Part shown: positions 1 to 15,046 of the stretch, one piece after another | Layout of the letters: each line of letters opens with the position of its first letter | Position numbering within the stretch: the stretch's first letter is position 1 | From: Echiichthys vipera | Lineage: Eukaryota > Chordata > Actinopteri > Perciformes > Trachinidae | Length of the DNA: 64,000 nucleotides | Reading direction: 5' to 3' | Assembly: GCA_963691815.1 (NCBI GenBank) | Contig: OY829667.1 | Coordinates: 13,172,821-13,236,820 of the forward strand | Program-made: the position numbers and the translations under genes | The notes under the pieces: model-generated | Told to the model about the DNA's origin: nothing | The model's input: only the letters and a program-made list of their open reading frames with translations | Databases searched by the model: none

Positions 1-579
1 TCAAGTGCACTTAAGGTGATGTGGTTCATCTTTGACTAGTCAATACCAATTGAAAGGCAGGGGCTGCAGGTGTTAGGGCACTCTAAATGTGAGTAGTAGT
101 CAGATGATTAAACAGTAAATAAACTTTTATATTTATCTTACCATCATGAATGTATTGATATTTTGTTGGATCAAGATCTAAATCTAATATTACATAGAGA
201 TGTCTTTTAGAATAATCACATCTAACAAGATTAAAACAGACCGTCTGCAGATGTTACTAATTATTTGGCCATGTGTGTATGAGTCTGCCACAGTGTCCCT
301 TGGAGTCGGCCCAAATCTCTCCTTGGCATCCTTTGTAAAAGACCTTGATTTTGGTCAAGAATGGGTTAATCTCAGGTTGCATGACATCTGGACTTAATCA
401 AATCAATCCCTTAACAGAACATGCAGAACAAGCAGAACAAGCTTGGACCTTGAGAGGTCATCAACATTTCCAATCAAAAAACAGTGCGTGCACAGAGAAG
501 AGGAGGGTTCATGTTGATGCTCATCACACACTCCCACAAAATGTCTTGGGCAAATCTCACTGCTCATGTGTGTGACTTA

Positions 580-614
580 AAAGGTCCCATATCGTCAAAG
601 ATGAGATTTCCATG

Positions 615-683
<69 letters not shown>

Positions 684-909
684 CATCATTATTATCATTA
701 TTATGATTATTATTATTATTATTATCATGATAATTATTATTATTAGGTGCTAAAATGGGGTGTTTCAGACAGAGGGTGAAAACAGGTATATTCAGACAGA
801 CAGTATGAGAAAACGAATGCGTTTTTTAACATTAAAGCATGTAAACATGTTCTAGTAGAAACCCAAAATATAAGTATGAACCTGAAAATGAGCATAATAT
901 GGGACCTTA
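580..909. mobile_element. Small MITE-like element with AAGGTCCCATAT ends
   Basis: The left end reads aaggtcccatat, and the right end carries its reverse complement (atatgggacctt), giving a 12-bp terminal inverted repeat about 330 bp apart. The right half (acattaaagcatgtaaacat, then aacctgaaaatgagcataat) matches a repeat I recognise as very common in percomorph fish. No coding capacity is seen. The internal (ATT)n array has expanded inside the element. The superfamily is not determined. Confidence 0.7.
617..745. repeat. (ATT)n microsatellite
   Basis: About 130 bp of ATT/TTA trinucleotide units. The first ~65 bp are nearly perfect and the remainder is interrupted by ATC units. It lies inside the small inverted-repeat element around it. 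The poly-isoleucine reading frame across it is an artefact. Confidence 0.97.
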
Positions 910-1781
910 AACATTAAGGAGACCTAAAGACCTATAAACTTGGAAACCTATAATATACTGTATGCTTCGCTCACATATACTCTAGACTCGGTTGTCTCTC
1001 ACAAAACCAAAAATCTGAATATTGTTCCAACTTGACCACGTTAATGCACCAATTGTAAAATACTACATATTTATTGTGAGTAAAGCTTAATTCAGTAGTA
1101 TTTATTAGTTTGTCACTGTCAAAAACCAAACTAACTACGTTAAGCATTAAACCAGACAGTAAGCTTCATGCCCTTAAAACGGATGCAGAATGTGCCAAAC
1201 ATTGTACAGAGCCTTGCGTTGTCATGAACTTTGCCTTTGCAAAATGCGTCATCTATAAAGGATGCCAAGCTCACCATCTGTTGGTTGAGTTTGGCAAATG
1301 TCTTTTTGTGACACAGCACCTCTTTGATAGGGAGCCATTCTGAGCTATTGCTCTCATTTTTAGGGTAACGGTGTGTATGTTGCAGATTTTTAGTAGGTGG
1401 ATATTGGCTCTCAGTGTGAATAGTTCTTGTTTTGCCAAGAAATGATTAATACATTGAAGTATTTTATGAAGATTATTAAGGCACGATATGTTTGACATCT
1501 TATATTAAAAATTAGAAGGATCATTTCAATAGCATTGATCTTAAATGCCCTTACAGATTACTTATAAAGCATTTTAAAACAAACAAATATGGTCTTGATC
1601 GGGTTAAGATAATGAAGAAAGAACATTTTAATTTCTGCAAAATTAAATCTAGAAGAATGTTGAAACAAGGTTTTATGTACATGAATATACTAGGCTATGC
1701 CAAAAGGAAAATGTCTCCTATTTCTCTGTATGCCTTTGCAAACTTCTGACCACCTCATAGAATATTGTGTTTGCATGAGAG

Positions 1782-1896
<115 letters not shown>

Positions 1897-2163
1897 CTAT
1901 CAGCTCAGGATAGAGAGAGAAAGCTGCTGAAGGAGGTCTCACTCCTTTCTTTTTACATATTGAAGATTTAAGCTGCCACAGGGTCTTCACCTAGCATACC
2001 ACTGTTGCCATCTACTGGACAACCCATGCATTGAATTTACATTGTAAATACAAGTTTGGTTGACAGTCACTACATTGCTCCCTGATTATGTAAATTCCCT
2101 GTTGAAGAGTTGGAGGACAAAAATCTCGATGGGCCTTTTTCATAGCTAACAATGTGACTTACC

Positions 2164-2300
2164 GAGCAGGAAACACACAGGTGCAACTAATCACATTAGG
2201 GTCCATTTAGGTGTGCAAGTCACAGAAAGTTGGAACTTAAATGGAAATGTAAGGCAGCCATAATTAACATTATTGGTTACACCTGTGCTTTTCCTGCTCT
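2164..2300. mobile_element. Short inverted-repeat element, copy A
   Basis: Begins gagcaggaaacacacaggtg and ends cacctgtgcttttcctgctc, which form imperfect terminal inverted repeats of about 23 bp. A related copy lies at 15835-15960 in an etnppl intron. The two share both termini and an internal stretch around aaatgg...taattaa. No coding capacity is seen, which fits a non-autonomous DNA element. Confidence 0.6.
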
Positions 2301-2959
2301 GACATGTCAAAATGAACTGGTAAAGGCAATAAGCATAGCTACTCAGTGTTTCTTTGAGAATTTCATGTAAAAAACAAAAAAAAAATCAAAAAAAACAAAA
2401 CAAACCAGGATATGGTGTGTTAACATTATGTCTAACTTTAATTTTCAACAAGCTAGGGCCTACTCCTTCATTTGGTAAAAACTAAAACCCTCTTTTTTTA
2501 TTCAGCTGCTGACCTTGGTTTGAAAGAATGAGACAAAACGAACGTGCTTTTGAGAGATATTACAGACACTGTTGATACATACAATTGGGCTGCCTTTTTT
2601 GTGGGTGCTTTACACGCAAGTTGGAGACACCGAGGTTGCTGAAATAATTTCTAATCATTTTCTCAACCTTTATTGTTTTTTTTAGAAAGTAATTTGATTA
2701 TGAGTGGTCAAAAAAGAGAAGCGTAAGCTCCATTTGACCTCACTGTTTAGGTTAAAGTGGCAACACAGTTGCAATATACAAGCAACATAACTTTATTAAA
2801 TGTCATTCTCATTCAATTAAAATCATGGTCAAATTTTTTTTTTTAAATAAGCTATTGCAACTTCTAACTATCATTACACTATCATAGTTTCTTTTATACT
2901 TATCTGATCATACAGGTGTAGGGAACACGAAACACCAGCAGGGAGCAGTATAACGTCAG

Positions 2960-3042
2960 CAGCCTTGAAATAACCGGCATGGAGGAACTTTAACCTTTAT
3001 TACCCGCCTTGTTCCTTCCTCTTCCGGTTACGGCGACAGCAG
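2960..3042 (+). promoter_or_regulatory. rpl34: rpl34 promoter region and non-coding exon 1
   Basis: A pyrimidine run (ccttcctcttcc at about 3014-3025) is followed by cggttacggcgacagcag and a good GT donor (gtatgg at 3043). Vertebrate ribosomal protein genes typically start transcription inside such a pyrimidine tract (5' TOP) and splice a short leader just before the start codon. Here the next acceptor is at 3499, seven bases before the ATG. The exact start site is inferred. Confidence 0.6.
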
Positions 3043-3476
3043 GTATGGCGGCGCCCTGCTTTCCTCTGAAACATTTTGATTTTATATCCACTGTAATCCT
3101 ACATATGAGAATAACATCTTGTGGATTTTAAGTGAAGATAATACTAAGAACACGTCTCTTTTTCTAAAAATGTGATAATTATGGGAGTTTATGTTTTCTA
3201 TGAGACATTTTAAAGATGTCGTTGCTGGGTCCCTCAGGCCGCTATGTAAAGGCTGAGCTGAATGTGGTGGAGCCACCGTTGCTTATAACTAAGCGGAAAC
3301 GTGGTTTCTCATTGAATTATAGACAATATTCTCCTGAACTGAAGTAGTCGCATGAATAACATCCGGGCTCTGTGGTGTACGTTAACTTGTATATAAGCCG
3401 GCATCACTAACGTCTTGAGCCGTAACATCGGCAGCAAGGCTAGCAGGGTTAGCATGCTAGCATGGTTCATAATTAA

Positions 3477-6460
<2,984 letters not shown>

Positions 6461-6478
6461 AATGTGTATTTTTGCCAC

Positions 6479-6484
6479 AATAAA
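6479..6484 (+). terminator. rpl34: rpl34 polyadenylation signal
   Basis: AATAAA lies 19 bases after the rpl34 TAA stop and is followed by an A-rich stretch. This gives the very short 3' UTR usual for ribosomal protein genes. Confidence 0.85.
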
Positions 6485-6499
6485 AAAAAGACAAACAAA

Positions 6500-7850
6500 T
6501 CAATTCCTAGTTGTGGTTTGCAATGTGTTGGTGTAATTCATTGAAAAGGGAGAATGTCTGATTGTGTTTGTAAACTATGAAAGCCATGTCCTGTTAAATT
6601 AGGGTTTGTTGCAGGTATGTTAAAATAAATTTTAAAATGTTTCATTATTCAACCTTTTTGACATTCAGCCAAATGCAGTAGGGTTGACACTTCAAGATGT
6701 TACATTTCATTAGCTCTGTTCTTGACAGTGACTACCTTTTAACATAATTTCAACATCTCTATCTGGTTGAGTTAATGTCAAGAGAAAACAAATGACAAAG
6801 ATGCCTGACCTACTTAAAAAAGTGCACACAAAGTTATTGACTGAACACTTCCTGTTTGGATTTAGGTGCAAAAGGATCATGGACTAAAATGTGTTTCATC
6901 AAGGCAACCTGCTATGACCCAATTATTTGTTTGTTGTGATTTTGGGATGATGGGGCTCTGATTTGACGTAGGATGAATTACACATCCTGATCAGTCACCC
7001 AAATACACTTTCCATATACCCATAGTGGAGCATATAGCCGTATGTATGCCATATAGATTAAGCAGCTGATCAGAAGAAAGCTCCTCTATTAAAATGTATA
7101 ACATCCAAAAACCTTTCCTGCTTAAAGAGCGGATGTATTTGCACCAACTGATGGGGATCCTAATAAACACTACTACACTGGACCAGGTCAAGGAACTTTA
7201 CCAAAATGATAAACCACAATGTCGTGGTCGCTTATAAGTTCTGATGATCGCCATACTTCAAAGAATACAAAATAGAGAATGTGATCAGGGTTCATTCATT
7301 CATCTTCAACCGCTTGTCCCTGTCGGGGTCGCGGGGGGCTGGAGCCGATCCCAGCTGACATCGGGCGTGAGGCGGGGTACACCCTGGACAGGACGTCTAT
7401 CGCAGGGCATAGATACGAACAGAGACAGACAACCATTCACACCTACGGGCAGTTTTAGAGTAATCAATTAACCTAACATGCATGTTTTTATGGCTACAAA
7501 GTAGCTTGGCAAAAGTTACGTCACAGTGTTACAGGTCGAAATTCAATTAGCCTTGGTCTTTGCCTTCAACTTTGTTATTTTTTCCTTTTTTGTTCTTTTC
7601 ATTCTTTTCTCTCGTTTGTTCTTTTATTCAGCACAGATATGTTACGGGGGGGGGGGGGTATTAAGTTAGAATTAAATAGTCCGTTAAAAAAGGTCAAGAT
7701 AAAATTGGTTAAAGCTATTAAATTAGAACAAGGTTAATGTAACTATTAGAAAAATAATTATTTCTTAATATAGCATTTCACACTGAAATGGCTCAATAAA
7801 AACGTGTATTTAAGCGTTTTCTAGAAAGAATAGATTTAAGAAAGGAAAAA
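6500..7850. other. rpl34-ostc intergenic spacer
   Basis: No gene is recognised. The spacer contains a teleost interspersed repeat (7291-7484) and a poly-G run near 7645-7657. The last ~90 bases before ostc include cttccggg, an ETS-type site common in TATA-less housekeeping promoters. Confidence 0.6.
7291..7484. repeat. Teleost interspersed repeat fragment
   Basis: Contains the runs catcttcaaccgcttgtccc, ggagccgatcccagctgaca and gacagacaaccattcacacc. I recognise these from a repeat found in thousands of copies in many fish genomes. Only the 5' part is present, ending near cctaacatgcatg. No coding potential. Family name not assigned. Confidence 0.65.
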
Positions 7851-7945
7851 AAAAAGACTTCCGGGACACGTCAACATAGTCGCTGAGCAGACGGACCTCA
7901 GCCAGCGGCAGCAGCTGTTCTTCGGTGGACATTTGGTTACAGATC

Positions 7946-9389
7946 ATGGAGACTTTATACAGTGTACCGTTTGCTGTGCTGGAATGCCCAAACATCAAGC
8001 TGAAGAAACCGTCATGGCTGCACATGCCGTCGGCTATGACCGTGTACGCGGTCGTTATCGTGTCCTACTTTCTCATCACAGGAGGTGAAATGATGCAGAT
8101 CTGCTAAGCTAACGTGACTGCAGCACTGCTAACTTAGCATGCTAGCATTAAACCTACACTCTCTCAGCATGTGATACAACGTTAAAGCTCATTCATGTGC
8201 GGTTTAACTAATGCCAGATATTATGTGCTTAGTTTGCAATTGTAAAACAGCTTTATGGTGCTAATGCAGTTCACAGTGTACGAGTGAGTAAGAGAGGCTA
8301 ACTTTGCAGCTAAGCTAACAACAGAATCATTCTGGTGCTTTTGAGACTCAGAAAATGTTGTTATCCAGCAGTAACGTCAGCAGTGGAACATACACTTTCC
8401 AATCAGATAAAGAAACTTTATAGAGACTCCTTAAAACACACTTTTATACATTTGTTACATTTTATGGTCTTTTTGCTGTCTTAACTTGTAATTTGTTCAT
8501 TTCATTTTTATTGTTGTTCATTTGTCATTTTTAATGTTTGTAAAAGCTTCCAATAGTTTACCCCCCCACCTCCCCGTTGATGTGTATATATTATATATGG
8601 ATTTCTATTTATTTGTTTTAATTTTTGCTCTGCCTGTCAAAACACTTTGTAAAGTTCGTTTTTAAAGGGGCTATATTAATTAAGTTATTTTTGTTATTTT
8701 TAATATTGTATTAACTATCAGCTTGCTGAGTAATACGCTTCAGTGTTGCTCAGACTATGTCAACGTTACTCTGTTTTTCTCTGATTGATACCTATTCAAT
8801 CTTCCCCCACATTACAGGCATCATCTATGATGTTATTGTTGAGCCACCAAGTGTGGGTTCAATGACGGATGAGCATGGACACCAGCGGCCAGTGGCCTTT
8901 TTGGCATACAGGTATGTCAGTCAAAACAAACCAAAGCAAGGGGCCAGCTGGGGATGGCCACTTCATATTTACGTCACAGTGATTAATGCAAAGCTCGTTC
9001 TAAGCACATTTGTTTTTCAGAGTAAATGGGCAGTACATTATGGAAGGACTGGCTTCTAGTTTCCTCTTCACGATGGGAGGCCTGGGCTTTATAATCCTGG
9101 ACCGCTCCAATGCACCAAACATTCCTAAACTCAACCGCTTCCTGTTGCTCTTCATCGGTTTTGTCAGCGTTCTCCTCAGCTTCTTCATGGCCAGAGTGTT
9201 CATGCGCATGAAGCTGCCGTAAGTCTAAGCTCGTTTGAAGATCTGCACATGTAATACTTCTTATTCAAACACCAATCTGTGTCTTACAGAGTTGACTTAA
9301 TAGGAAATGATTGTCTGCAATTCTAGTGATCTGAACTGACATTTGTTGTATTTATATTTTTGTTTTTCAGAGGATACCTCATGGGCTGA
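7946..9389 (+). CDS. ostc: Oligosaccharyltransferase complex subunit OSTC (DC2), complete, 4 exons
   Basis: OSTC is a subunit of the STT3A-type oligosaccharyltransferase, which N-glycosylates proteins co-translationally. It helps dock the enzyme to the Sec61 translocon in the ER membrane. Exons are 7946-8084, 8818-8911, 9021-9218 and 9371-9389 (450 nt, 149 aa plus stop), with GT-AG introns and consistent phases. The protein starts METLYSVPFAVLECPNIKLK and ends MKLPGYLMG. Three hydrophobic segments are visible (about residues 31-52, 85-103 and 117-137). This agrees with the Ost3/Ost6 C-terminal-like fold expected for the family and its usual 149-residue length. An in-frame upstream ATG at 7925 would add seven residues. 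I chose 7946 because METLYSVPF is the conserved start. The AATAAA at 9962 marks a ~0.6-kb 3' UTR. Confidence 0.97.
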
Positions 9390-9961
9390 AGACAAGAACA
9401 CACTTTAAATGATTTGGACGGACGGAGGACATCAAATGCACAGGGGGGCCGACTACAGTTATGGATAAACACAATCTTTGATATAATCAACCATTACGGA
9501 CTGAAAGCACTGACCTTGCTCAAGAAATTAGACCTGGCTGCACCGACAGCCTTACAGTAGCTCTGTCTTATTGGTGTTCAGTGAGTTCCTTTCCTCTCCA
9601 AATTTCTAAACAGACTGATGCAGCAGAGGATCACATACAGGCACATCATTATGACCAATTGCATCATGGTATCCAGGGCCCTCTCAGTATTGTGCATCTG
9701 TAGCAAACTTGAGAAATTTAGTTTTGACTTTTCACCAAAAGAAGCTAAAGGTGCCATGCTGCAGGTGAGATGTCTCTGGATGAGGAAAAAGGAAAGAAGG
9801 TTGCTGAACACTGTTTACATGGAGCCACTGGTTTGGAAACAGGATTAACACTGTGTGAATCATTTTGAAGGGAGTCTGAATAATGACTTGTACGTTTTTG
9901 TAAAGTAATTGTTGGGGAAGCCTTGAACTAGTCTCAGTTGCATTTTTGTACAAGGATGTGG

Positions 9962-9967
9962 AATAAA
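9962..9967 (+). terminator. ostc: ostc polyadenylation signal
   Basis: First AATAAA after the ostc stop, about 570 bases downstream. It is followed by a T/G-rich stretch (ttttcttttcagaagtctgtg), which suits cleavage just after 9980. Confidence 0.7.
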
Positions 9968-10149
9968 TTTTCTTTTCAGAAGTCTGTGCAGTCGTCCTAT
10001 ATACAGTGTCTACTAGAAACTCATTACAACAATTATCTACATCCAAGTATCAAGAGCTACACTGGGCGAAGATGTATATAAAACTGCACAAAACAAATTA
10101 TTCAAATTGAAAATCTTTACTGATGTACATTGTATAATTTGCATGAATG

Positions 10150-10770
10150 TTATCACGGCAACTCATAATGTGACTCAGTAGTGTGTATGTGGGTGTGTGG
10201 CTCCAGTGTATCTGTATGCATTCCCGAAAACATCTTGGCATGGATGGTCCAGGGGTATCTCCTCCCTTACCTGGATCATGGAGCTCCTGGACAGCTTGTG
10301 GTGGTACTTTGTGGCATAAGATGCACCAATACACAATGTTCCAGGTGCTCAGTTGGACTTAGGGCAGGGGAATGAGAGGGTCAGTCAATGGCACTAATGT
10401 CTTCTTCATCCAGGAACTTCCTACACGCTATTTCCACATGAGGCCAGGCATGGTCCTGCAACAGCAGGAACCAAGGGCCCACTGCACCAGCAGAAGTTCT
10501 GACAATCGCACTGATGATTTCATCCTGGTAACTAACAGCAGTCGGTACATGACAGGTCTGTGCGACCTTCCAATGTTATGCCTCCCCAGACCATCATCAA
10601 TGCTGGTGGAACTGCACGGTACTGGGCTGTGAGCACAGGTCCCACAAGAGGAGGTTGGGCCCTCATGGAGTCTGTTTCTGACCAAACTGTCAGCTGGCTG
10701 GGGGTCATTTTGTAGGGCTCTAACACTGCTCCTCGCAATCCTCCTCGCACAAAGGAGCAGAGACGACTCC
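10150..10770 (-). pseudogene. Decayed Tc1/mariner (IS630-type) DDE transposase
   Basis: Read on the minus strand with several frame changes, the region gives MMVWGGITLEGRTDL and then a stretch equivalent to QDHAWPH (from the family's QDNARPH). Next come CRKFLDEEDI, then IDWPSHSP with a following TEH, then PPQAVQELHD, and finally MPRCFRECIQ. These are the ordered landmarks of the catalytic core and C-terminus of Tc1-like transposases: the second catalytic Asp in QD, the glutamate in (P)TEH, then the conserved RCRECIQA-like tail. Stops and frameshifts interrupt the frame, so it is inactive. The N-terminal DNA-binding part is not convincingly found in 10780-11250. Confidence 0.8.
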
Positions 10771-11364
10771 TGCTCTCCTTGTGTTATGGTCTCCCGGTAT
10801 CTCCTCCATGCTCTTTAAACTGTTCTGGGAAACACAGCAAACCTTCTTGTGACTGCATTTATGGAAATGCCATCCTAGAGGAGCTGGATTACCTGCTGCA
10901 GGTACTGCCTCATGCTACCAGTAGAGACAAGGACACTGTGGCAGAACACAAAACTAGAGAAGAATCAGTCAAGAAAGACGAGGAGAGAGCAACTGTCTAC
11001 CACCACATGCAATTCCATTCCCTTCTTTGGGATTGTGTTGCTTTTGCCTCTCCATTGCACCGGCTGTCACTTTCATCAGCAGGTGAAAATGATTCACAAT
11101 CACCTGATTGATGATGATTAATTGTTCTGAGAAGTGTTTTGTGGCCTGGTTGAATTCCACACAAGCATTGTAGTTTGCCCCCCAGAAGGTGGCATCCTAG
11201 AGCTACCAGACCGTGTTGTTTCCTTATCATTTCTACAGTCTACTAAGGGTTAACCTCCAGTGAGGAGACAGCACCACTAATTTATTTATTTCAAAACTAA
11301 AATTGAGTAAATAAACTGAAAATCAAAATTGGAGAACAGGATATGAATACTTGATTTTATTCTG

Positions 11365-11939
11365 AAATGTTGTTATTCTTTATTGTTTACAATTTGATGT
11401 AATATCCGCTGTGGCTATAACACTGCTGTACTAGCATGTTTTTCAAAAATAAGGAACTTCAACAAAAACCTTTATTTTGTAAAAATCAGCATAATACTGT
11501 CTTTTCATGCACTTTTTTTTACATGGACTGGCCTGTCTGAGGGACTTAAATGAACCTGTGTCCTTGTAATTTTTCAATATTCTTGAAATCACAGACTTGG
11601 AACTCCCACTCTCTCTCTGATGGCTGAGAGGGTCATCCCTTTGGCCTTCATCTGGACAACCTGCTGTCTCAGGGTTTCAGTCCCCTTAGAGCGGCTTGCC
11701 ATCTTGCAAAGTAACCAGGAGAGCTGCCAGATAAATAAGGTGTCCAACAATTAAGTAAATTGTCACCAGGTGCCAGATTAACACCTGAAAGTGTTCTCTA
11801 ATTTTGCTCACTGCTTGTTTCACAAAATAAAGGTTTTGTTGAAGTGCCTTGGTTATTTAAAAAAACATGCTATGGCAGCAGTGGTATGGACACAGAGGAT
11901 ATTCTATCAAATTCTGAACAATAAAGAATAACAACATTT
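11365..11939. mobile_element. Short DNA transposon with ~117-bp inverted repeats
   Basis: The arm at 11365-11480 and the reverse complement of 11822-11939 align over almost their whole length at roughly 85% by eye. Both start aaatgttgttattctttatt and end cctttattttgt. Between them on the minus strand lies a 37-codon ORF (separate entry) resembling a transposase N-terminal helix-turn-helix. The rest of a transposase is missing. This looks like an internally deleted derivative of a Tc1/mariner-like element with long terminal repeats. I could not define a target-site duplication. Confidence 0.8.
11589..11702 (-). pseudogene. Truncated transposase N-terminus (helix-turn-helix)
   Basis: Minus-strand ORF from ATG at 11702 to TGA at 11589 (37 aa). 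It starts MASRSKGTETLRQQVVQMKA, continues KGMTLSAIRERVGVPS and stops at once. The pattern of a basic start, then LRQQVV.M...G.T...I..R.GV fits the first helix-turn-helix of Tc1/mariner or related transposases. It lies centrally between the two long inverted repeats, which supports this reading. No catalytic domain follows. Confidence 0.6.
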
Positions 11940-12854
11940 GAGAAGTTATTGGGCGCTTATGGTACTTGTTTCTTAAGTGAATACCAGAGAGTAGAGTTAT
12001 TAAGATTTCACATTAGAAATAAGGACTGTTATTTAAGTCTGCAAATTCTACCTCATACCAAAATCAGGCTTACCTTACAGTTTTGCATAGTTATTACTAT
12101 TTGGTTCAGCAGTACCTGTAGTACACCCCATTACACAATGAAAGACGCCAAGTCTGCTAAAACACCATCTGTTGACAATAGGTAATTGGTTGTGACACGG
12201 AAACTCTTAGACCTGTATTCTGAGGTGGGAGGGAATAACTAACTTTTGTGAATGGTGATAAATCTGTTTCCCAGTAGTGCGGAGACATGGAAAAAATTAA
12301 CTTGTGTTAAAATTGTTCGTTAATATGTTAAAATATATGATTTGCTCATGATTGCTTGTTTTATTTTTTTCTGTATCTAGGTTATTCTTCAAATGATCGA
12401 AGGCAGTTAAATATACTGATTGAGAGCAAGTTTTTTTACTCCTGAAGATCATCCTACTCATGACATAATACTAAAGTTCAAGAAGGCCGAAAATAATCAA
12501 ATGACAAAACAAGGCTCTGCATATTTGACTTTAATGATAATTAAATCTGAAGCTTTTGATCACAAGACCTTCATTAAAGCAGACGTTTGTTAACAGGAAA
12601 TCCCAAATGACATCAAATGGAGCACACGCGTCGTCCAAAAAGTGTACATTGAATGCAACAAAGATACAACTTAAGGCTTAAACTGATGGTAAATCATTGC
12701 CTAACACAATCTACATAAAATAAGCAATAAAAGAGGAGGAGACATTCCAAAGTCATCAGGAAAGTCATAAAGTGCTGTACCTTCAACCCTCAGACAAATC
12801 AGTGTTTATTGATGGCATAATGCTCTTATCAAAATAAATAATTCTTCCATTTTT

Positions 12855-13505
12855 TTTGAGATACTGGAGTATTTTCATTTTATGCAACTTTCTACTACAT
12901 TTCATAGGGAACTATTGTACTTGTTACTTAACTATAATTATTTGACAGCTTTAGTTAAATTTAGTTACGCACATGAAGAGCTTCCAGCTAAATGGTAGAC
13001 TAATAGTATATACGTTCAGATGAAACAAGTTCAGATGAAACGATTAGTCCATTATTTGGCGACTATTTTGCTAATAGTTTGCCGTGTTTTGTGCAAAAAT
13101 GACAAAATGGTTTCAGATGTGAAGGGTGTGCTATACCTTTAAATCGAATTAAAATCATTTAAAATTTCATTCAGCTTTAATTTGCAGATTTAGATTGTGA
13201 ATACAATATATAATCAATTTATAAATGAAACCTAATTATAGCTATCAGTCTATAAAGTAATTCAAATGAGTTTCACATTAAGCAGCTGTAACATAAATGC
13301 ATCTGTTTTAATCCAATGACATAATATATATTATTCTAAAACGGGCCATTCTGCATAATGACTACTTTTATTTTTGGTACATATAGTATAATGAGATGCT
13401 TGTACTTCTGTACTTTTATATTTTGAATGCAGGATTTTGACTTGAGTATTTCTACTCAGTGGTATTACAACTTAAGTAAATGATCTGAGTATTTCTTCCA
13501 CCACA
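12855..13505. repeat. TACTT-rich interspersed repeat, copy 1
   Basis: Phrases such as tgtacttctgtacttttata, ttgaatgcaggattttgact and ctgagtatttcttccaccac belong to a repeat I recognise as abundant in teleosts. Related copies in this window are at about 23305-23720, 44055-44775 and, split, around 54590-55050. It is probably a non-autonomous DNA transposon, but the superfamily is not demonstrated. Confidence 0.6.
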
Positions 13506-14044
13506 GACTACCACTCATTACTGAAGCTGTGTCAAAAGTAGACTCTTCCTTCATTTTCCCTCTCTGACCTCATCTTATTCATTGTTATCAGTGGTTCTCG
13601 AATGTCTCTACAATGTAGTCATTTTTCTTTTAAGTATAAACCTTCGATGGCAACTAGAATCCCCTTGCAGTTGTATGCCTCCTCCCAACTAGTCAAGCTG
13701 CAGTTCATTACATAATATACTGTATGTAGTGAAGACTTTGGAGCAATTTAATAATTGGCAAAATGTGGATGCTTCATACCCACGATTAGTGTCACCAATA
13801 CAGTATCTTATCAAATGTCTCCTATTTGGATCTTGTCTATGGTGTTGAATAATGCCCAGGAAATCCTTTCACAGGGATGTCACAGTGACAGTAATGACCT
13901 TTTGGATATAAAATGTCATTATTTTATCCTGTTAGACATTTGTGTGAAAGGTTTTCATAATTAGCGTAGGAATTGAGTTAGGGCCATAGATGTGCTTTGT
14001 GTGCCCCAGTGACCTTGACCTCCACAATCTAATAAGATCATCCT

Positions 14045-14315
14045 TGATTCCAAATGGACTTTTGTGCCACACATCTCCTGGGCACTGCCGAGGTGCTGTT
14101 GAGTAAGGCACTGAACCCCCCACTGCTCGGGGAGCCTGTCACTGGCAGCCCCCTTGCTCTAACATCTCTCCATTGGTTGCATGTATATACTGTAGGTCCT
14201 GTCTGAGCATGTGTGTATTTTGGGCCTGTGTGTGTGTAAAATGAAAAATAATAGAGTGAAAATTGAATTTCCCCATTCGCGGGACTAATAAAGGAATTCT
14301 TCTTCTTCTAAGAGA
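14045..14315 (+). mobile_element. Teleost SINE/L2-type retroposon
   Basis: Contains gttgagtaaggcactgaacc, cactgctcggggagcctgtc and gcatgtatatactgtaggtc. It ends aatttccccattcgcgggac taataaaggaattcttcttct. The tail (aatttcccc..gggactaataaag followed by a simple repeat) is the 3' end shared by many fish L2-type LINEs and the SINEs they mobilise. No protein is encoded in this piece. Confidence 0.7.
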
Positions 14316-14432
14316 ACATCTTGTTCTTACATGAACACCACAGCTGTATTATATCATTCAGTACAGCTAATTTTCACTTTTATGCATATGCAACATGCGG
14401 ACCCTCCTAGAAGGCAGACGTGAGGCTCAGAA

Positions 14433-14453
14433 CCCCCCCCCCCCCCCCCCCCC
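14433..14453. repeat. Poly-C tract
   Basis: About 21 consecutive C residues. Length is likely polymorphic or assembly-sensitive. Confidence 0.95.
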
Positions 14454-15046
14454 ATTGAACAACAAGGTATCACATACAGTTTTTAATTTAAACAGACGGA
14501 CCACCACAAAATGTGTAATGGTCCATACAAGTATTCCACACTGTCAACTACAGTGAGTTATACAAGTCACCATTCAATGTTTTGACAAAAATGTTTTGAC
14601 ATAATACCTTTTCATTCATTAACACTAGAATTCCCTAAAAAATCATGGTCAAGTTCAAATAAGAGCATACAGATCGCACAATTAAGGGAATTTTTGGCAC
14701 CAAAGAAAAAACATAATAGAACATTAATGTTGCAAATGTTATGCTGAACAAGTGCCTTGATTCCTAAGCGGAATTTTAAAAAAATACTTCAAATGAAACT
14801 AAAATCTTAGAGATATACAGTCTATTATTATTATTATTACAGTTTTCATTAGGTTACATGAGAAGGCACTTCCGTTTTCTTCCCAGCCTTTTATCAGCTT
14901 AAATGACTTTCCATTAGTGCGAGTTGTTGTCCGCGTAAGTTGATCCTGGAGGATAATAAAGACGACCTTACTATACCTCTAAAGTTTACTGTCTGATCCC
15001 AGTTCATTAACTATGTCAAAGATACAGTTTTGTCACTTAGGCAGCG

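Larger units (their letters stand above)
9990..15046. other. ostc-etnppl intergenic region (tail to tail)
   Basis: Both flanking genes end here: ostc from the left, etnppl from the right. Apart from the 3' UTRs, the region is filled by repeats: a Tc1/mariner pseudogene (10150-10770), an element with long inverted repeats (11365-11939), a TACTT-rich repeat (about 12855-13505), a retroposon (14045-14315) and a poly-C run. The stretches 10800-11300 and 11950-12850 show no recognisable gene. Confidence 0.6.

Noticed and set aside
484..753. Poly-isoleucine open reading frame
   Set aside because: It is only the translation of the (ATT)n microsatellite.
7925..7945. Upstream in-frame ATG as the ostc start
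   Set aside because: It would add MDIWLQI before the conserved METLYSVPF start. The family length of 149 aa supports the second ATG.
10372..11121. Series of plus-strand ORFs suggesting a small protein-coding gene
   Set aside because: The meaningful similarity (Tc1-like transposase landmarks) is on the minus strand and is broken by frameshifts.
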